DNA of 64,000 bases from Manduca sexta (Eukaryota > Arthropoda > Insecta > Lepidoptera > Sphingidae), in NCBI RefSeq assembly GCF_014839805.1, contig NC_051135.1:11101291-11165290 (forward strand), read 5' to 3'. The notes beneath the pieces are model-generated. The model was given only the letters and a program-made list of their open reading frames with translations, ran no database searches and was not told the origin of the DNA. Shown here piece by piece: positions 34,180 to 46,100 of this stretch. Within the stretch, counting starts at the first letter, position 1. Every line of letters starts with the position of its first letter. The position numbers were made by a program, and so were the translations under genes.

Positions 34180-34520
34180 TTATCGAACCCCGTAGTCAAG
34201 ATCGAGGGAAACGTGCGAATGGGATGCTGGAATCCCCTGACTTAGCGACTGCACGGTCCTGGAGGAAAGTTGTGAACAGATATCTGGAGAAGAGAAGTGT
34301 GGGGGAAAGAAAAGGAACCTTCTTAGAATGAGCCGAAAAGAGAAGGCCAAGAAATGTTCGCGAGCTCTCATAGCCATGTTTAATTGAAACTATGACGTAT
34401 AGATACTGGACTGTGTGCCTAGGGCCGCGGTAAATATCCCTCCGTGCTTAGGCGTGCATTTGGTGTAAAGACGGAGCGCACACGAATTGCCTCGCGGGGC
34501 TATTGTGTGTATAAGGATTC
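34180..34520 (+). repeat. Repeat family G, plus-orientation copy
   Basis: Collinear with the minus strand of 27805-28195: 'ctggaggaaagttgtgaaca', 'gagaagagaagtgtggggga', 'tccctccgtgcttaggcgtg', 'catttggtgtaaagacggag'. A short frame here reads WRKVVNRYLEKRS, which could be the tail of an old LINE reverse-transcriptase protein, but this is a guess. Confidence 0.55.
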
Positions 34521-34889
34521 CTCATTCCGTATTACTAATCCAGAACATGCACCGGTTGTGAACCGTGAGATTCCGAGTCTGATAAACTAATCATAAAAAT
34601 CTTAGTTTCCAAAAAAAGACTATTGTCCAGAATTGGAATTATTACCAATTTGGCAATGTTGTCTCTTTCTATCACTTAGGCGAAGTCTACTTGTGCCAGT
34701 TTTGTGTCTAACTTTAGGGTTAAAGGCGTAGACCTTTTTTATTTCATTTCGGACTCAACAAAAACTTTGCCAACATCTCGACGAGAAATAAACATTTGCT
34801 CTAACATTTGTTTCTTTTTTCTTAATTCGCAGTTGAAGTAATTCTAAACAATATATTTTGTCTCGGTGACGTTGTTGTATTCTGTTATA

Positions 34890-35045
34890 TTGAATTTGGG
34901 TTTTTCAGCTTAGTATCAGTGGAGTCCGTAATTTGTGCCTGATATGGCAATAGGCTCGCCCCTATCACATCACGGGGCGGAACACACAGCGAAAATCGGT
35001 GCCACACCTCTGCCTACCCGTTTAAGAATAAAGGCGTGATGTACA
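34890..35045 (+). mobile_element. SINE family 2, partial copy
   Basis: Body only: 'gggtttttcagcttagtatc', 'gtgcctgatatggcaatagg', 'cctatcacatcacggggcgg', 'cacctctgcctacccgttta'. The tRNA-like head is missing. Confidence 0.65.
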
Positions 35046-35599
35046 TAATCCTATACTCTGTATAAATTTTAATTTTACTTCATTTCTAAACCATTTGTTA
35101 ACGACAAAGGAAGCAAGGCGTTCCAATTAACGCTGTGACTGGCAAAGGGCAAAATGGCGTCATTGTTCGAAGTTAGAAGCTATCAAGTTTAATTGCGGGT
35201 ACCAGCGCGTTTACTAGCTACAACGTGCAGGCCAAAGTTGGAAATTAACAATGTTGAAGAGCATTTAGCAGTCATGTGACTTTTAAGGTTAGGTTACGTT
35301 GTTGCATTATTACAAACACATTAAACAATGGTATTCGAGAGATTAATGATGCTCGCGTCTTCGACCTTGCCTTTTGATAAAAATTCCTGTATGTATACCT
35401 CCTGGAATTAAAAGGATATTAATCCAGGACATCCCGTAAGCCAGATTTCAACTAAATCTTTTCTCCTGTATAATAAACATCCTAACAGATTCTTCGCAAA
35501 TCCTTGAATTTACTTCAGTAAGAGTTGATACGAAATTATATTATGAAGATGTTTATAAGTGAGTATTAACACAGGGACTACCTTAATGACTGTTATAGT

Positions 35600-35653
35600 G
35601 ACCTTAATACAGGAACAGTTTTATCACGCGGGTGAAGCCGCGAGCAATACCTA
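35600..35653 (+). mobile_element. Helitron-like 3' end fragment
   Basis: 'cacgcgggtgaagccgcgag' can fold as a short GC hairpin (CGCGG with a near-complement) and is followed by 'caatacCTAG|T'. Hairpin plus CTAG followed by T is the usual Helitron 3' terminus. Only the end is recognisable. Confidence 0.5.
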
Positions 35654-35896
35654 GTAATGCATAAAGCAAACTTAATTTTACAAAACACGATGGAATTCAA
35701 TTCACTGTTTTCGAAAACATACGTAGTCGGTTAATGATTTAGAACAATTCTGTAGCATTTAGAAAGCAGAATAAAAGCATAATATAACAAGCGACGAAGT
35801 CAGACTTTCCTATCAAGTAAAATTTTCCTTTTCTTGTATTTTGTTATCTTTTTTTTGTATTTTGCATGGTAGATTTATTGTACGTCATTGTCTAAG

Positions 35897-36111
35897 TACA
35901 GTCCGCAAAAGTAACTGAACTAATTCAAAATTTCAAATCGCCTTTAAACATTTGTTTCCGTATCAGCAATAATTTTTACTTCAATAAAAACCAAATACTT
36001 CTCAGTAAATACTTATTTTAGATAAAGAATTTTTTTTATACCGATTGAAGTCCATGTTTAGAAATATTTTGAAGTTTTGAATTTGTTCAGCTATTTTTGT
36101 GGCTGACTGTA
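35897..36111. mobile_element. Mariner-like MITE (family M), copy 2
   Basis: Left TA-'cagtccgcaaaagtaactga', right 'agctatttttgtggctgactg'-TA, inverted. Inside is A/T-rich filler. Same ends as 26148-26313. Confidence 0.7.
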
Positions 36112-37185
36112 CGTGTTTCGGAAAAATAGTGAATTATATTCCACCCTGTATAAAGAAATGTAGGTATATGGAGTGAATAGTGACTTGCTTTCATAAAGTT
36201 AATGTATAAGTTGATCCGTGTCGCTCCTGTTTTTGTTTTCTTTTGTGATAGTTTTTTCAAATAAAACTTCGAGAAGTTTGCGACGTTCAAGACCATTATT
36301 ACGATGGTTTCCAACTTCGCACTTTATTACCTTTTCCTTTTATCTTTTTACTTGATCATACAAACTAGTTATGCTTCAATAAAGAATGAATGTATTTTTT
36401 GCAATACAATACCGGCTCGTAGGGTACATCACTCGAATATATCAAAACAACTTAATAATATCTGACCTCTTTACCATAATTACGTCACATATAATTTTTA
36501 TCAAACCTACTACGTATACATTTTTAAGTAATGTTATGTAACTGGATATTAACATAGGATTTGTGTTATCAAATATACTGTTTATTGTCTTTGGTTATCA
36601 AACTAAAATGCTTGATCTGCCACTGCATGCTTACATATATAAATCCTCTCTTTAGCTAAAAATATTGTACTTCGAAAACATGTTATCTATGTTAAATTGT
36701 CTGCAAATTACGTGGTTCGGTGTTTTAAAAAAAAAATACAGAAACTACACAGATTTTGGTGGGAGCGTAACGAGATTTTAGTAGTGGAGGGAAAGAGGGG
36801 AGGTTTAAAAACAATACCAAAAATGTGAATTGAATGATATTTATATTCATTTAGAAAAATAACAAATTGTTGTGAATCTTAAAAAATCTGAAATCAATTG
36901 TTAGTTACACAAACTTCATGTCGGGGGGAATTGAATCCTCCCTCTCCATTCTCGCTACGTTAAAAACCCTAAAATCAATATTTTATTTTGTTAGGATAAT
37001 AAAAATACATTTCAATAAAATGTGTCGCTATGTCATCTATCTCTCTAACACTAATGCACAATACGTGTACTCGGTAATAAATATTTAAGTCACGCAAATA
37101 TATTAAGGTAAGGTTAACATTAAATTTACGAGGTGGACAGAGGACTTGCTACGGGTCGCTGGAATACGCTGGATGCAGGCCGCTT

Positions 37186-37636
37186 TTTTTTATGCGCACG
37201 TGACGCAACTGCACCTGATGGTAAGTGGAGAGTGGTCCAATGGAATGTCGACTGACGACAGATAATTGACCCTCAGCAGTCGACACAATTATACTGGCCT
37301 GTTGAACCCGGATATACAAAGGCTGATCTCGGAACGCGACGCACTTTCGTGGGCCGTTCGTTCCCGGCGTTCCGTGGGATTTCAACACCTTGTGTACGGT
37401 GGTCGCTATCCGGGCGGATATAAATTCGACGGTCCCTACGTATAGTATCGAATCTGCAAAATTGCATTTTGCAGATTTAATATTTTACGTAGGGACTGAC
37501 GATATTTAAACGGTCCTTATTAGAATGAACTGCATTTATTTAAGACAATAAGGATCGAAGTGCTTATAGCCATGGTAATTAACACTAAACAAGCGATGTT
37601 TATTCCACGAATCCGTCGAAATATCCTACCACCAGC
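37186..37636 (+). repeat. Repeat family B copy interrupted by another element
   Basis: Family B runs from 37186 to about 37424 ('gtgacgcaactgcacctgat' to 'tatccgggcggatataa'). Its end phrase 'atatcctaccaccagcacc' appears only at 37616-37634. The 195 bases between them are foreign (listed separately). The copy is otherwise complete. Confidence 0.75.
37425..37618. mobile_element. About 195-bp TIR element nested in repeat B, with internal palindrome
   Basis: Ends 'attcgacgg' and 'ccgtcgaa(a)t' are inverted copies. Inside, 'gtccctacgtatag' (37432) and 'tacgtagggac' (37488) are inverted about a central 'ctgcaaaattgcattttgcag' palindrome, so positions 37432-37498 can fold into a hairpin. 'cggtccttattag' (37510) and 'caataaggatcg' (37545) form another imperfect pair. 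Non-coding and non-autonomous. Confidence 0.65.
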
Positions 37637-38649
37637 ACCATTTTTGACAGATCCGTCTGGAGATCTTTAAGGGACGCCTATGTTCAGCAGTGGATTTCAT
37701 GTGGCTTATGATTATAGTTAAACGTCAAAAAAGTGATTTTATCTTTAAAGGTCACTGACAAATGTCATAGAGCCACACTGTATGTGAGAGATATCCGAAG
37801 ACCATAATTTATTTATTTAACAAAAGGTAGAATACAGAACACAAGCATTAATGAATAATAATTAAGCACTAAATTACATACGCCCTAATTGAAATTAAAC
37901 TGCGGAAATAACAATACACAATTAACATCTGCTTATACTTAGTTATATAAACCAAAATTGTACGGAAACTAATTGACTATTTAATTTTCTAATACTACGT
38001 TAAAACGGGCCCGGCCTGCTGTTCATTATGTCGATCGTACCGTGTTTAACGAGTTCATTATATAATCTACCCATCCTGATAATGTGGTTATAAAAGGACG
38101 TATTATTTAAGAATATGCGTAGCGCGAAGATGTGATGATGATGATGAAGATGGAAAACGGATTATATATTTCCATACTAGCCTCCCTGGTGTTGCAACTA
38201 AATAATAGATCTACAATTGTCTGCAGGGGTCTCCTAAGTGCCCGAGATAGGCGATTGCCAAGGCCGTACGTAGCTGAATAATTAACATGAACGTTAGGTA
38301 ACAGTCCATTGATAAGATAACGTATGTTGATAAATTATCTTTGTTTATACCACTTGTAGAGAACATGTAAATAGCATATTGCGAAAAGAATCAATATCTA
38401 GTATGTTTAACATTATAAATACTTGTGATGTACTTTCGTTTTCATAATCACAATTTTGCGAGACGTAATATTTATTTGCATAGCACTTTATTAGTTTAGA
38501 ATCGTTTTGTTACAGTTGTAGCCAAAACTGGCTAAGACGTCATCAGTTTAAAATCTGCAGCAACATAATAAGAGTAATTTATGATTTCAAAATGGTCATT
38601 CAATGGTTCATATTAATTCTCTGGTCTAACAATGACGTTAGACTCCATT

Positions 38650-38830
38650 GGCGAAAGGTCCATATTAACCTAATTCCTGCTTTCCTTTAGTAATTTATAT
38701 AAAATGTATCTCTGAAAGATTTGCAAACCTCATTTAAACATATTATTAGTGTAACTATATGTTGTGTCGAATTCTCTTTCGAAGAATTTCATCCTTGTCC
38801 TCTGCTAGACTTTCTATCCTATACTTCTAT
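38650..38830 (+). repeat. Dispersed repeat D, copy 1
   Basis: Shares 'ttggcgaaaggtccatatta', 'taattcctgctttcctttag', 'atttgcaaacctcattta' and 'ttctctttcgaagaattt' with 43125-43285 in the same order. Class unknown. Confidence 0.55.
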
Positions 38831-39879
38831 GACGTTTATAACATTTTTGATGTTTGGTTACTCGAACTCCACTTGCTACCTTTGCTTGGGGGTCATATAT
38901 ACATATTATTTATGTATAGTATTATATTTATTAGAATATTTGACCACTAGACTACATATTGCGTTGATAGGCGGGCAAATTCCTTCTTGTGTTATCACAT
39001 AAAGCAAACATGAACTGTTAATTCTAAAGTGTAGAAAAATTATTAAAATATATTTCGAAACAAAATGATAATTATAAAATGCAGTCTTAATTGTAAGATT
39101 GTAGACGTAAATAATATTCTTTGTTTATAGCAGTAAATTATTTTTGAAGGCATAACGATAAAGAATATAAGAATTACTTGCACATGAATGAAACGCGAGT
39201 TAAGGTTCATATTTTCCGATGGAGTGAACAGAGTAATCGAAGTTTTGTTGACTGTAAAACATTTTGTTTGTGGAAGCGATTGGGGAAATAAGACCAATTT
39301 AAAATTTTCAAATACATTTCTTACGTTAGTGTTAAGTTTCGACATCATTTTTAAAATGAAGTAATTTAAGGCTCGTAAGCAAAATATTTTTGCTGTCAAT
39401 TTGACGAGGTAGGTTTATTGTGGGAAAGATGGTTCCTGTTGGTCTTTCTTGTATCTTATAATTACAAGACTTATATTTAGTTTCTGTATGACTTGAGTAT
39501 AATTACAAATAGTAGATTATTTACTCAAAATCGAAATTGCCCTATACCTACTAAAATCAACAACTAAACACGACGAAATGAAATTCAACCAAAAGCAGAT
39601 ATTTAAACTCATTTCCAAGACCACCACTGCGATGATCTGGATATGATAAGAGCATTTAAAGATAAACAATTACGCACAGAAGACCTATAAGTATCCAAAT
39701 TCCAATATTGTGTTGATAAGGCGATTAAACGAAGAAATCAAAGACACCAAAAAATAATACCAAAATGACAATCATATTGTGTTCCCATTCGCAATATCCA
39801 TACAATTATCTCATTATTATCGCAATCACAAATATTACGTCTCGACAAATACACAAACAACGAATTTATCACTCGTTCA

Positions 39880-40034
39880 TTCCGTCTCGCTTGCACGACA
39901 GTGCGCGCGCATCATCGGCGCCGATCGGTCACTCTCGCGCACATGTGTTTAACAAAACCTTGACTCGTGTCATTCCGTAAATACCAAATTCAAAAAATAT
40001 GAATTAAAGGTTTTCAAAACGTGAAAGGGATAAA
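39880..40034 (+). promoter_or_regulatory. GC-rich presumptive promoter and 5' UTR of DHTKD1
   Basis: Directly upstream of the DHTKD1 start, GC content rises sharply around 'cagtgcgcgcgcatcatcgg' and 'cgccgatcggtcactctcgc'. No TATA box is evident. A GC-rich, TATA-less region fits a housekeeping mitochondrial enzyme. The exact transcription start is unknown. Confidence 0.35.
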
Positions 40035-40161
40035 ATGCTGTGTTTTAGAAGTGTGCGAGTGAGAGAGGCGAGGTGGAAAGTGTTGTGCGCGTCTGATCGC
40101 GTGTTTTACCATTCTGGCGCAGGAGTTTTCGGACATCGACCGCGGATTGTCAATGAGGCCG
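40035..40161 (+). CDS. DHTKD1: DHTKD1 exon 1: mitochondrial presequence
   Basis: The ATG at 40035 opens [20 protein letters not shown], rich in Arg and hydrophobic residues with a single acidic residue, as in matrix-targeting signals. [19 protein letters not shown] follows, the conserved start of the mature protein. Donor GCCG|GTATGT, phase 1. Confidence 0.85.
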
Positions 40162-43100
40162 GTATGTTAATGGGTCATCGGCTGTCAGCTGACTATGTAG
40201 AGCGCAAAATTATACCTATTGTGTTATCGTCATACGCAAAACTATTTGGATGATTTTATGAAGCATCACACGATGTAAATTGATATAATCTACCAAAAAT
40301 ATAACCTATAATAATCACGAATTGTTTACCTTTATCTTTTGTCCATAGATGCCTGATGATGAATGTTTTTGTTTTATTATGTAGATTGTAAACTTAAAAC
40401 TAAAATCATCTTTCGTCAGTATCGTAAACCAAATCGGTAAAGCTTCTACGACATTTTTATTTCAATTTTCGAAATCGGTGCTTGTTGTTTTTCCAAACCG
40501 TTGCGAATTAGGGACCTTCAGTCATTTTTCTATTACTCAAAGATCTGCAATACATTAATAATTCTTTCAGTATTGGATATTTAATCCTACAAAAGAAAAC
40601 GATATAAACATAAACATAATAGAATCTTTCACACCAAAGACATCAAGCCTGGGAAACCAACCCAGACCCAAGCCTATTATAGTTAGTTATATCACTAGAC
40701 TGATGTATCCACATACAGCGTGGCTATTAATTCAAAACTGTACTGACATTCCAGAAATACCTCAAGATGTATTAACAAGAAGGTTTGAGAACTGTCGCGC
40801 GCAACAACTAGTCGACGCGTATCGCACCCACGGACACTTGAAAGCCACTATCGATAATGTGGACTATAGAAACGAGAACAGGTATGATGAGATGGAGAAA
40901 TAGCATGTATTATAGTAACTAGGTGTTGCACGGGACTTCGGCAGCGTGAAAAGCCCTACCTGCTACAGAATGGTGCTATGCTAGTGGTAGGATATATTTT
41001 ATATCCGCCCGGATAGCGACCACGGTAAATAAGGTGTTAAAAGCCGCCGTAGTAGCCCACGAAAGAGGGGCGCGTTCAGAGATCAGCCTGTGTACCTATA
41101 TCCGATTCTTACAAGCCGGTATAAATGTGTCGATTGCCAAGGGGTAATCGTCTCTCGTCAGTCGACATAATATTGGACCCCACTTCACTTACCATCAGGT
41201 ACAGTGAGGTCACTGAAGCTATAGTGCCATCTTCTTAAAAAATCATATATTTCCCACGGAAGTAGTATAAAAAGCCTATGTGTTAATCTAGGACATGGTC
41301 TATCCGTGCACCAAATTTGGTCCAAATCCGTTCAGGTTCTACATTTACTTTTCTCAAACATCCAAATATTTTCACAAACATTCGCTTTTATTATAATCAT
41401 AGTAAGATAAGATAAGAAGTAAGATGATCAACCTTCAATAGAGTCACTCAGAACTAATAAGAAAGCAATACTTGGTATGTACTGCATCGGATTTTTTTAT
41501 ATTGTCATGCTAAAATGACTCTTCGCCTGATGATAAATGAATAGGCCTGAACGTATCTCTAGAGTATCGATTGGAAAGATATCATTATCCCTCGCCAGTC
41601 GACCTAATTATGCCGATCAGTTCCAAACCGGATATACACAGACTGATTCCCGAACGCAACTAAGGAATATGATGTTTAATGTACATCATATACACTGACA
41701 ACAATAATCTTAAAACAAAACAGTATTTGTTCTAACGATAAAAATAGACAACGCGTTGGTCCTTAAAAGAGAATCTCAGAAAGATACAATGAAATATTCC
41801 ACCTATTAAAGCATTGTGAAGATATATTTAGAGGGATTTGATTCTAAAAGTATTAACAATGTTCGTAGGAATTATTTATATTGTACAAGAGTTAGTTTGA
41901 AACGCCCAACTAGTTTGGACACAGACTAACTAATCCGGCAGAATTTCATGTATAATTTTGCATACTTTGCGTGACTTTAGCGGAATATGTAATTTGTGAT
42001 GTTCTAATTTTCCTTCCTATTCTTATACTAAAACGTAAAAGATTTTTTTATTGCTTTGAATGACGAGACGCACTTACTGTTCGCTTGATGGTAAGCGATA
42101 CGAACGCCCAACAATAGAAACATCATCCAACACCTTGAATTACAAAGTATTGTTTGGTATTATGCGCTCGCCATCCTGAGACATGAGATGTTAAGTGGTA
42201 TTATGTCCATTAGATAACTGATTTAAGTTATTTTATGTTTTTAAAACACATATACCCCTATTTTTGGTTTTAGGACATAAAATATGTAGTACTATATTTA
42301 TGTGTAATATATGTAAGCTACTTTTGATGACAAAAACATTGGGATTTGTCCAAGGCGGAGTTGTGAGCAAACAGCAACTGCCTATAAATAAAATAAGGCA
42401 ATTCGGACATTACTTTATCGCAGAAATGTGAAGGAGCTTAATATATCAAGATATGGGCTGTCGTCCGAGGATGCTGTTGATTTAGGCCTCCTGTACGGAC
42501 ACAGCGGCCGGCAATCTGTTAAGGCTCTAGTGGAGGCGTTAGAGAAAACATACTGCGGGCCTATTTCCTACGAATTCTCTTATTTGGAGGTATTATGGAT
42601 TATAATTTTTCGTATTATTAATATTAAAAGATAATATTATTTGCGTTTGCGCTCTTTGTTATGCAGTTTTATCTAATTGTGCTATTGGAATGTTAGTATT
42701 AATTATATTTCCATACTATCCCTTATACAATAATTCCAAATCTATTAATATTTTTAACGGTCACCCAGTGATTCTCATTTTTTATTTACTTATAGGTTGC
42801 CAATAATATCTATATATAATATCTATGTATAATATTTTTTAAGTCAGCCTCAAAAACAAAATATTTCTTCCTAATACCTAACAAAACTCATAATTTCAGA
42901 CTGAAGCAGAACGAGAATGGTTCGCTCAAAGAATAGAAAGCAGCGCAGACGTTATAAACAATGAACGCAGAGTTGAGATCGCTAAAGAGCTACTCCATTC
43001 CCAAGCGTGGGATAAGTTCTTATCTACAAAATATCCTACAGTGAAGCGGTATTGCGGTGAAGGCGCTGAATCTCTCCTCACTTTCTTCTCTACGCTGTTT

Positions 43101-46100
43101 AGATTGACTACTGCTGGTAAGTTAGCTGCCTTACAGTGGCGAAAGGTCCATGTAAACCGATTCCTGTCAGCTTCCCTTACGTAATTAACATTAGAACTAT
43201 TTGCAGACCGCATTTATGCAAATTAGTACCTACTTGTAGTGTTCTCTTTCGAAAAATTTAACTCTTTACTACTGCTGCCTTACAATAAATGTAAGAGTTT
43301 TTGTTTATAGCTGAAGTAACAAAGATACATTCAATCATCAGCAACATGAAGTCCGCTGCTGAGACAGATACGTATTCTATAAATTCGATACAGTAAACTT
43401 TACTGAAACCCTGTCTAGAGATTTCTTATGTTAAATTGAAATAAAACTGTGAGTTCACTCTGCGTAGATTGGACAGTCAACGGCAAAAAAAATGAATTTT
43501 TATATAATTGTAAAATGTAGGTAGATATAGCAAGGTTTTTCGGACGACCAAGTCCTCAGTCAATACTCCCCCCTTGCAATACTTTTATTTCAAACCCATA
43601 CTAGCCACGTATAGGAACATTGGAATAAGGTTCATTATAGTTTAATGAACCATTCCTACTCATGAACTTCCTTTAACATTCTAAATGAGAGTTATATTAT
43701 ATAAAGATGTGCTAATTGTGCTCCTTATAGGTAGGAGCATTGTAATTTGGGAAGGTCAATCTAATTATACTCATTCTGTTTTTAATATAATATTTTTGTA
43801 CATTTTATTTTTAGAAGTTTCTGTATTTTCTGTTTGATTTATTACTCTAAATTAATTAATCGTTTGGTATTTTAACCAAGTTAAAAAAATAGAAGGTAAC
43901 TCATTCATTATGTTACTCATTAACACCCAGTTAATTTTCTATACATTTATTAATTTGCAGAGGGCGTAGAACAAGTGATATTAGGCATGGCTCATAGAGG
44001 AAAACTGAACGTACTAAGTGGTCTATTAAAATGTCCGCCTGTGAAAATATTCCATAAATTTAATGGCAACCCAGAGTTCCCTGACGAAGCTAATGCCGCT
44101 TGCGATATTTCTACACATCTTAGTAAGTATTTTGACCCAAATAAATTCAAGAACCCATGCACACGAAGTTTCTTAAACGAATTAACTATGTGTTTCAAGC
44201 GCGCTATTTAAACTATCTACCTTGTATGAGAACTATGTACTTTTACGTATAGTTAGGAAAACTTTACGCAATGTGCACGCGATCAAAAATTACATCTATA
44301 TATTATTAATCGGGGCTCTGTAAATAGGATTCACTGCATCTGATGTTAAGTGTTCCAAGATCAAGATTTTGTTTAGCTTAACTACACTGTACCATGATAC
44401 CCACCAAATAGTCCATATTTACACAAGTTCCAGAGTGCAGCGCAGTCAATTTGAAAAATACCCGTTCATTCCAATTTGTAATGGAAAGTTGGATAACTTT
44501 TTTAGGCGCTCACGAACTCTGAAACCATACACAAACGATTGGAAATTGGTGTTTGAAATTTTTTGTCGATTTTTCATTCAAACTTTGGGTTAGTTACATA
44601 AACGAATTCGATTTTCCTCGACTTATCGATTTTTATTTATTTTACATTTTTGTTCATGCATAACTAAATTGGACGTAGATAATCTAACGTGGTTATAGTA
44701 TATTTTAGGCATCGGAGCAACAAATAAAAGTTATTTTGCACCTCTTCTTGACAATCATTTCAATCCCCATTCCTTGCCTACACAAAATTCCTCTTAAACA
44801 ATAGTCGTTATACCAAAATCGTTCATCTTATTTAAAATTGATTACAATCAAATTAACAACTGGAATTGACTTTTAAATTATTTAACAGGTGCGTCGGTAG
44901 ACATCACGCTGAATGAGAAAACTGTTCGGTTTTCTTTATTAAACAACCCTTCTCACTTGGAGGTAAATGAAATTCCATTTGAAATTCATTTTGTTGCCAG
45001 TTAAAAGATAAAACGGTATCCGAGAATTGTGATGGCGGACGCTTGAATTTTTAAATTGCTTTCGCATTTTGCTGCGTCAAATATGTTGTAACTTTTCGTG
45101 CTATAAGCAATTATTTTTTAATTTCTATCCCCTAAAACAAAGTACTGGTTATTCGAGAGCTGTAACTTTGCTTTCCAGGCCGCTAATCCGGTATCCATGG
45201 GGAAAGCGAGGTCAAAGCAATTGCAACTAAAGGAGGGGGACTATTCCTTAGACGGATCATCGCGGATGGGCGATAAAGTACTTAATGTCCAGGTAATAAT
45301 GTAACTTCATTAAGGCTAGATACACTAAGGTTAACGTCAGCGCACACTACTAAGACAAATAAGCCCTACAATGCTGAGTACGTTCAAAATTATATGCCTA
45401 ATGTGGTTTTCTAATTATTACCATTCGTCCTAGTTACATCTATAATTCGTCTGCTTCAAATGCTAAATTTAATGCCATTAGACATTAGTGTGGTCTCAGC
45501 GAATCACCATCCCATAAAACCCGCTGTAGATTGTTACAAGCTAACTTTTAGAATGGACATTTGCTCATGAAACTAGCTTTTACCGACGAATATTCAAAAG
45601 CTTTTGTGTCGCTAGAATAATGTTTAGTGCCAACTCAAGGGAACCGCAAGGTAACCGAGCTTCACAACTGACAAAGAAACTTTCAACTAAAGAATTTCGA
45701 AGGTTAACCTTTTTGTTCAGGTACAGCGTAGTGACTGCATTTAATTTTGGTGTAACAGTACAGTCCAAATTATTTTATCGCATAACGAATTATACATTGC
45801 TTGCGTTATTTGGTAATCGACGGAACGCAAGCAGATATTTTTTTATAGGCACGGCAAACTGCAGTGGAGTACAATAGAATGTCGACTGACGAGTGATGAT
45901 TATTGATTACCCTTGGAAAGTCGACACAGTGACGCAGGGTTAAAATTATGAAAACAGACACTAATGACTTTTTGCCGAACTTTTTAGTGCCGATATTCAA
46001 TCAGATACTATAAATAGCAGCAGCCTTGAGAATCCATATTTAGATTTATTTCAACCTCAAAGTTATAGGCAGTACTGTTCTCTATCTTGTCATTTAACTA

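Larger units (their letters stand above)
33061..40034. other. Intergenic spacer before DHTKD1
   Basis: No supported exon in almost 7 kb. Contents: repeat G (34180-34520), a partial family 2 SINE (34890-35045), a Helitron-like 3' end (35600-35653), a family M MITE (35897-36111), an interrupted family B copy with a nested TIR element (37186-37636), and repeat D (38650-38830). A 118-residue minus-strand frame at 39043-39399 is AT-rich low-quality text. GC content rises only near 39880-40034, the likely DHTKD1 promoter. Confidence 0.55.

Noticed and set aside
39043..39399. 118-residue minus-strand frame
   Set aside because: Composition is AT-driven (Ile/Phe/Lys/Asn-rich), with no GC rise, domain or splice partners.
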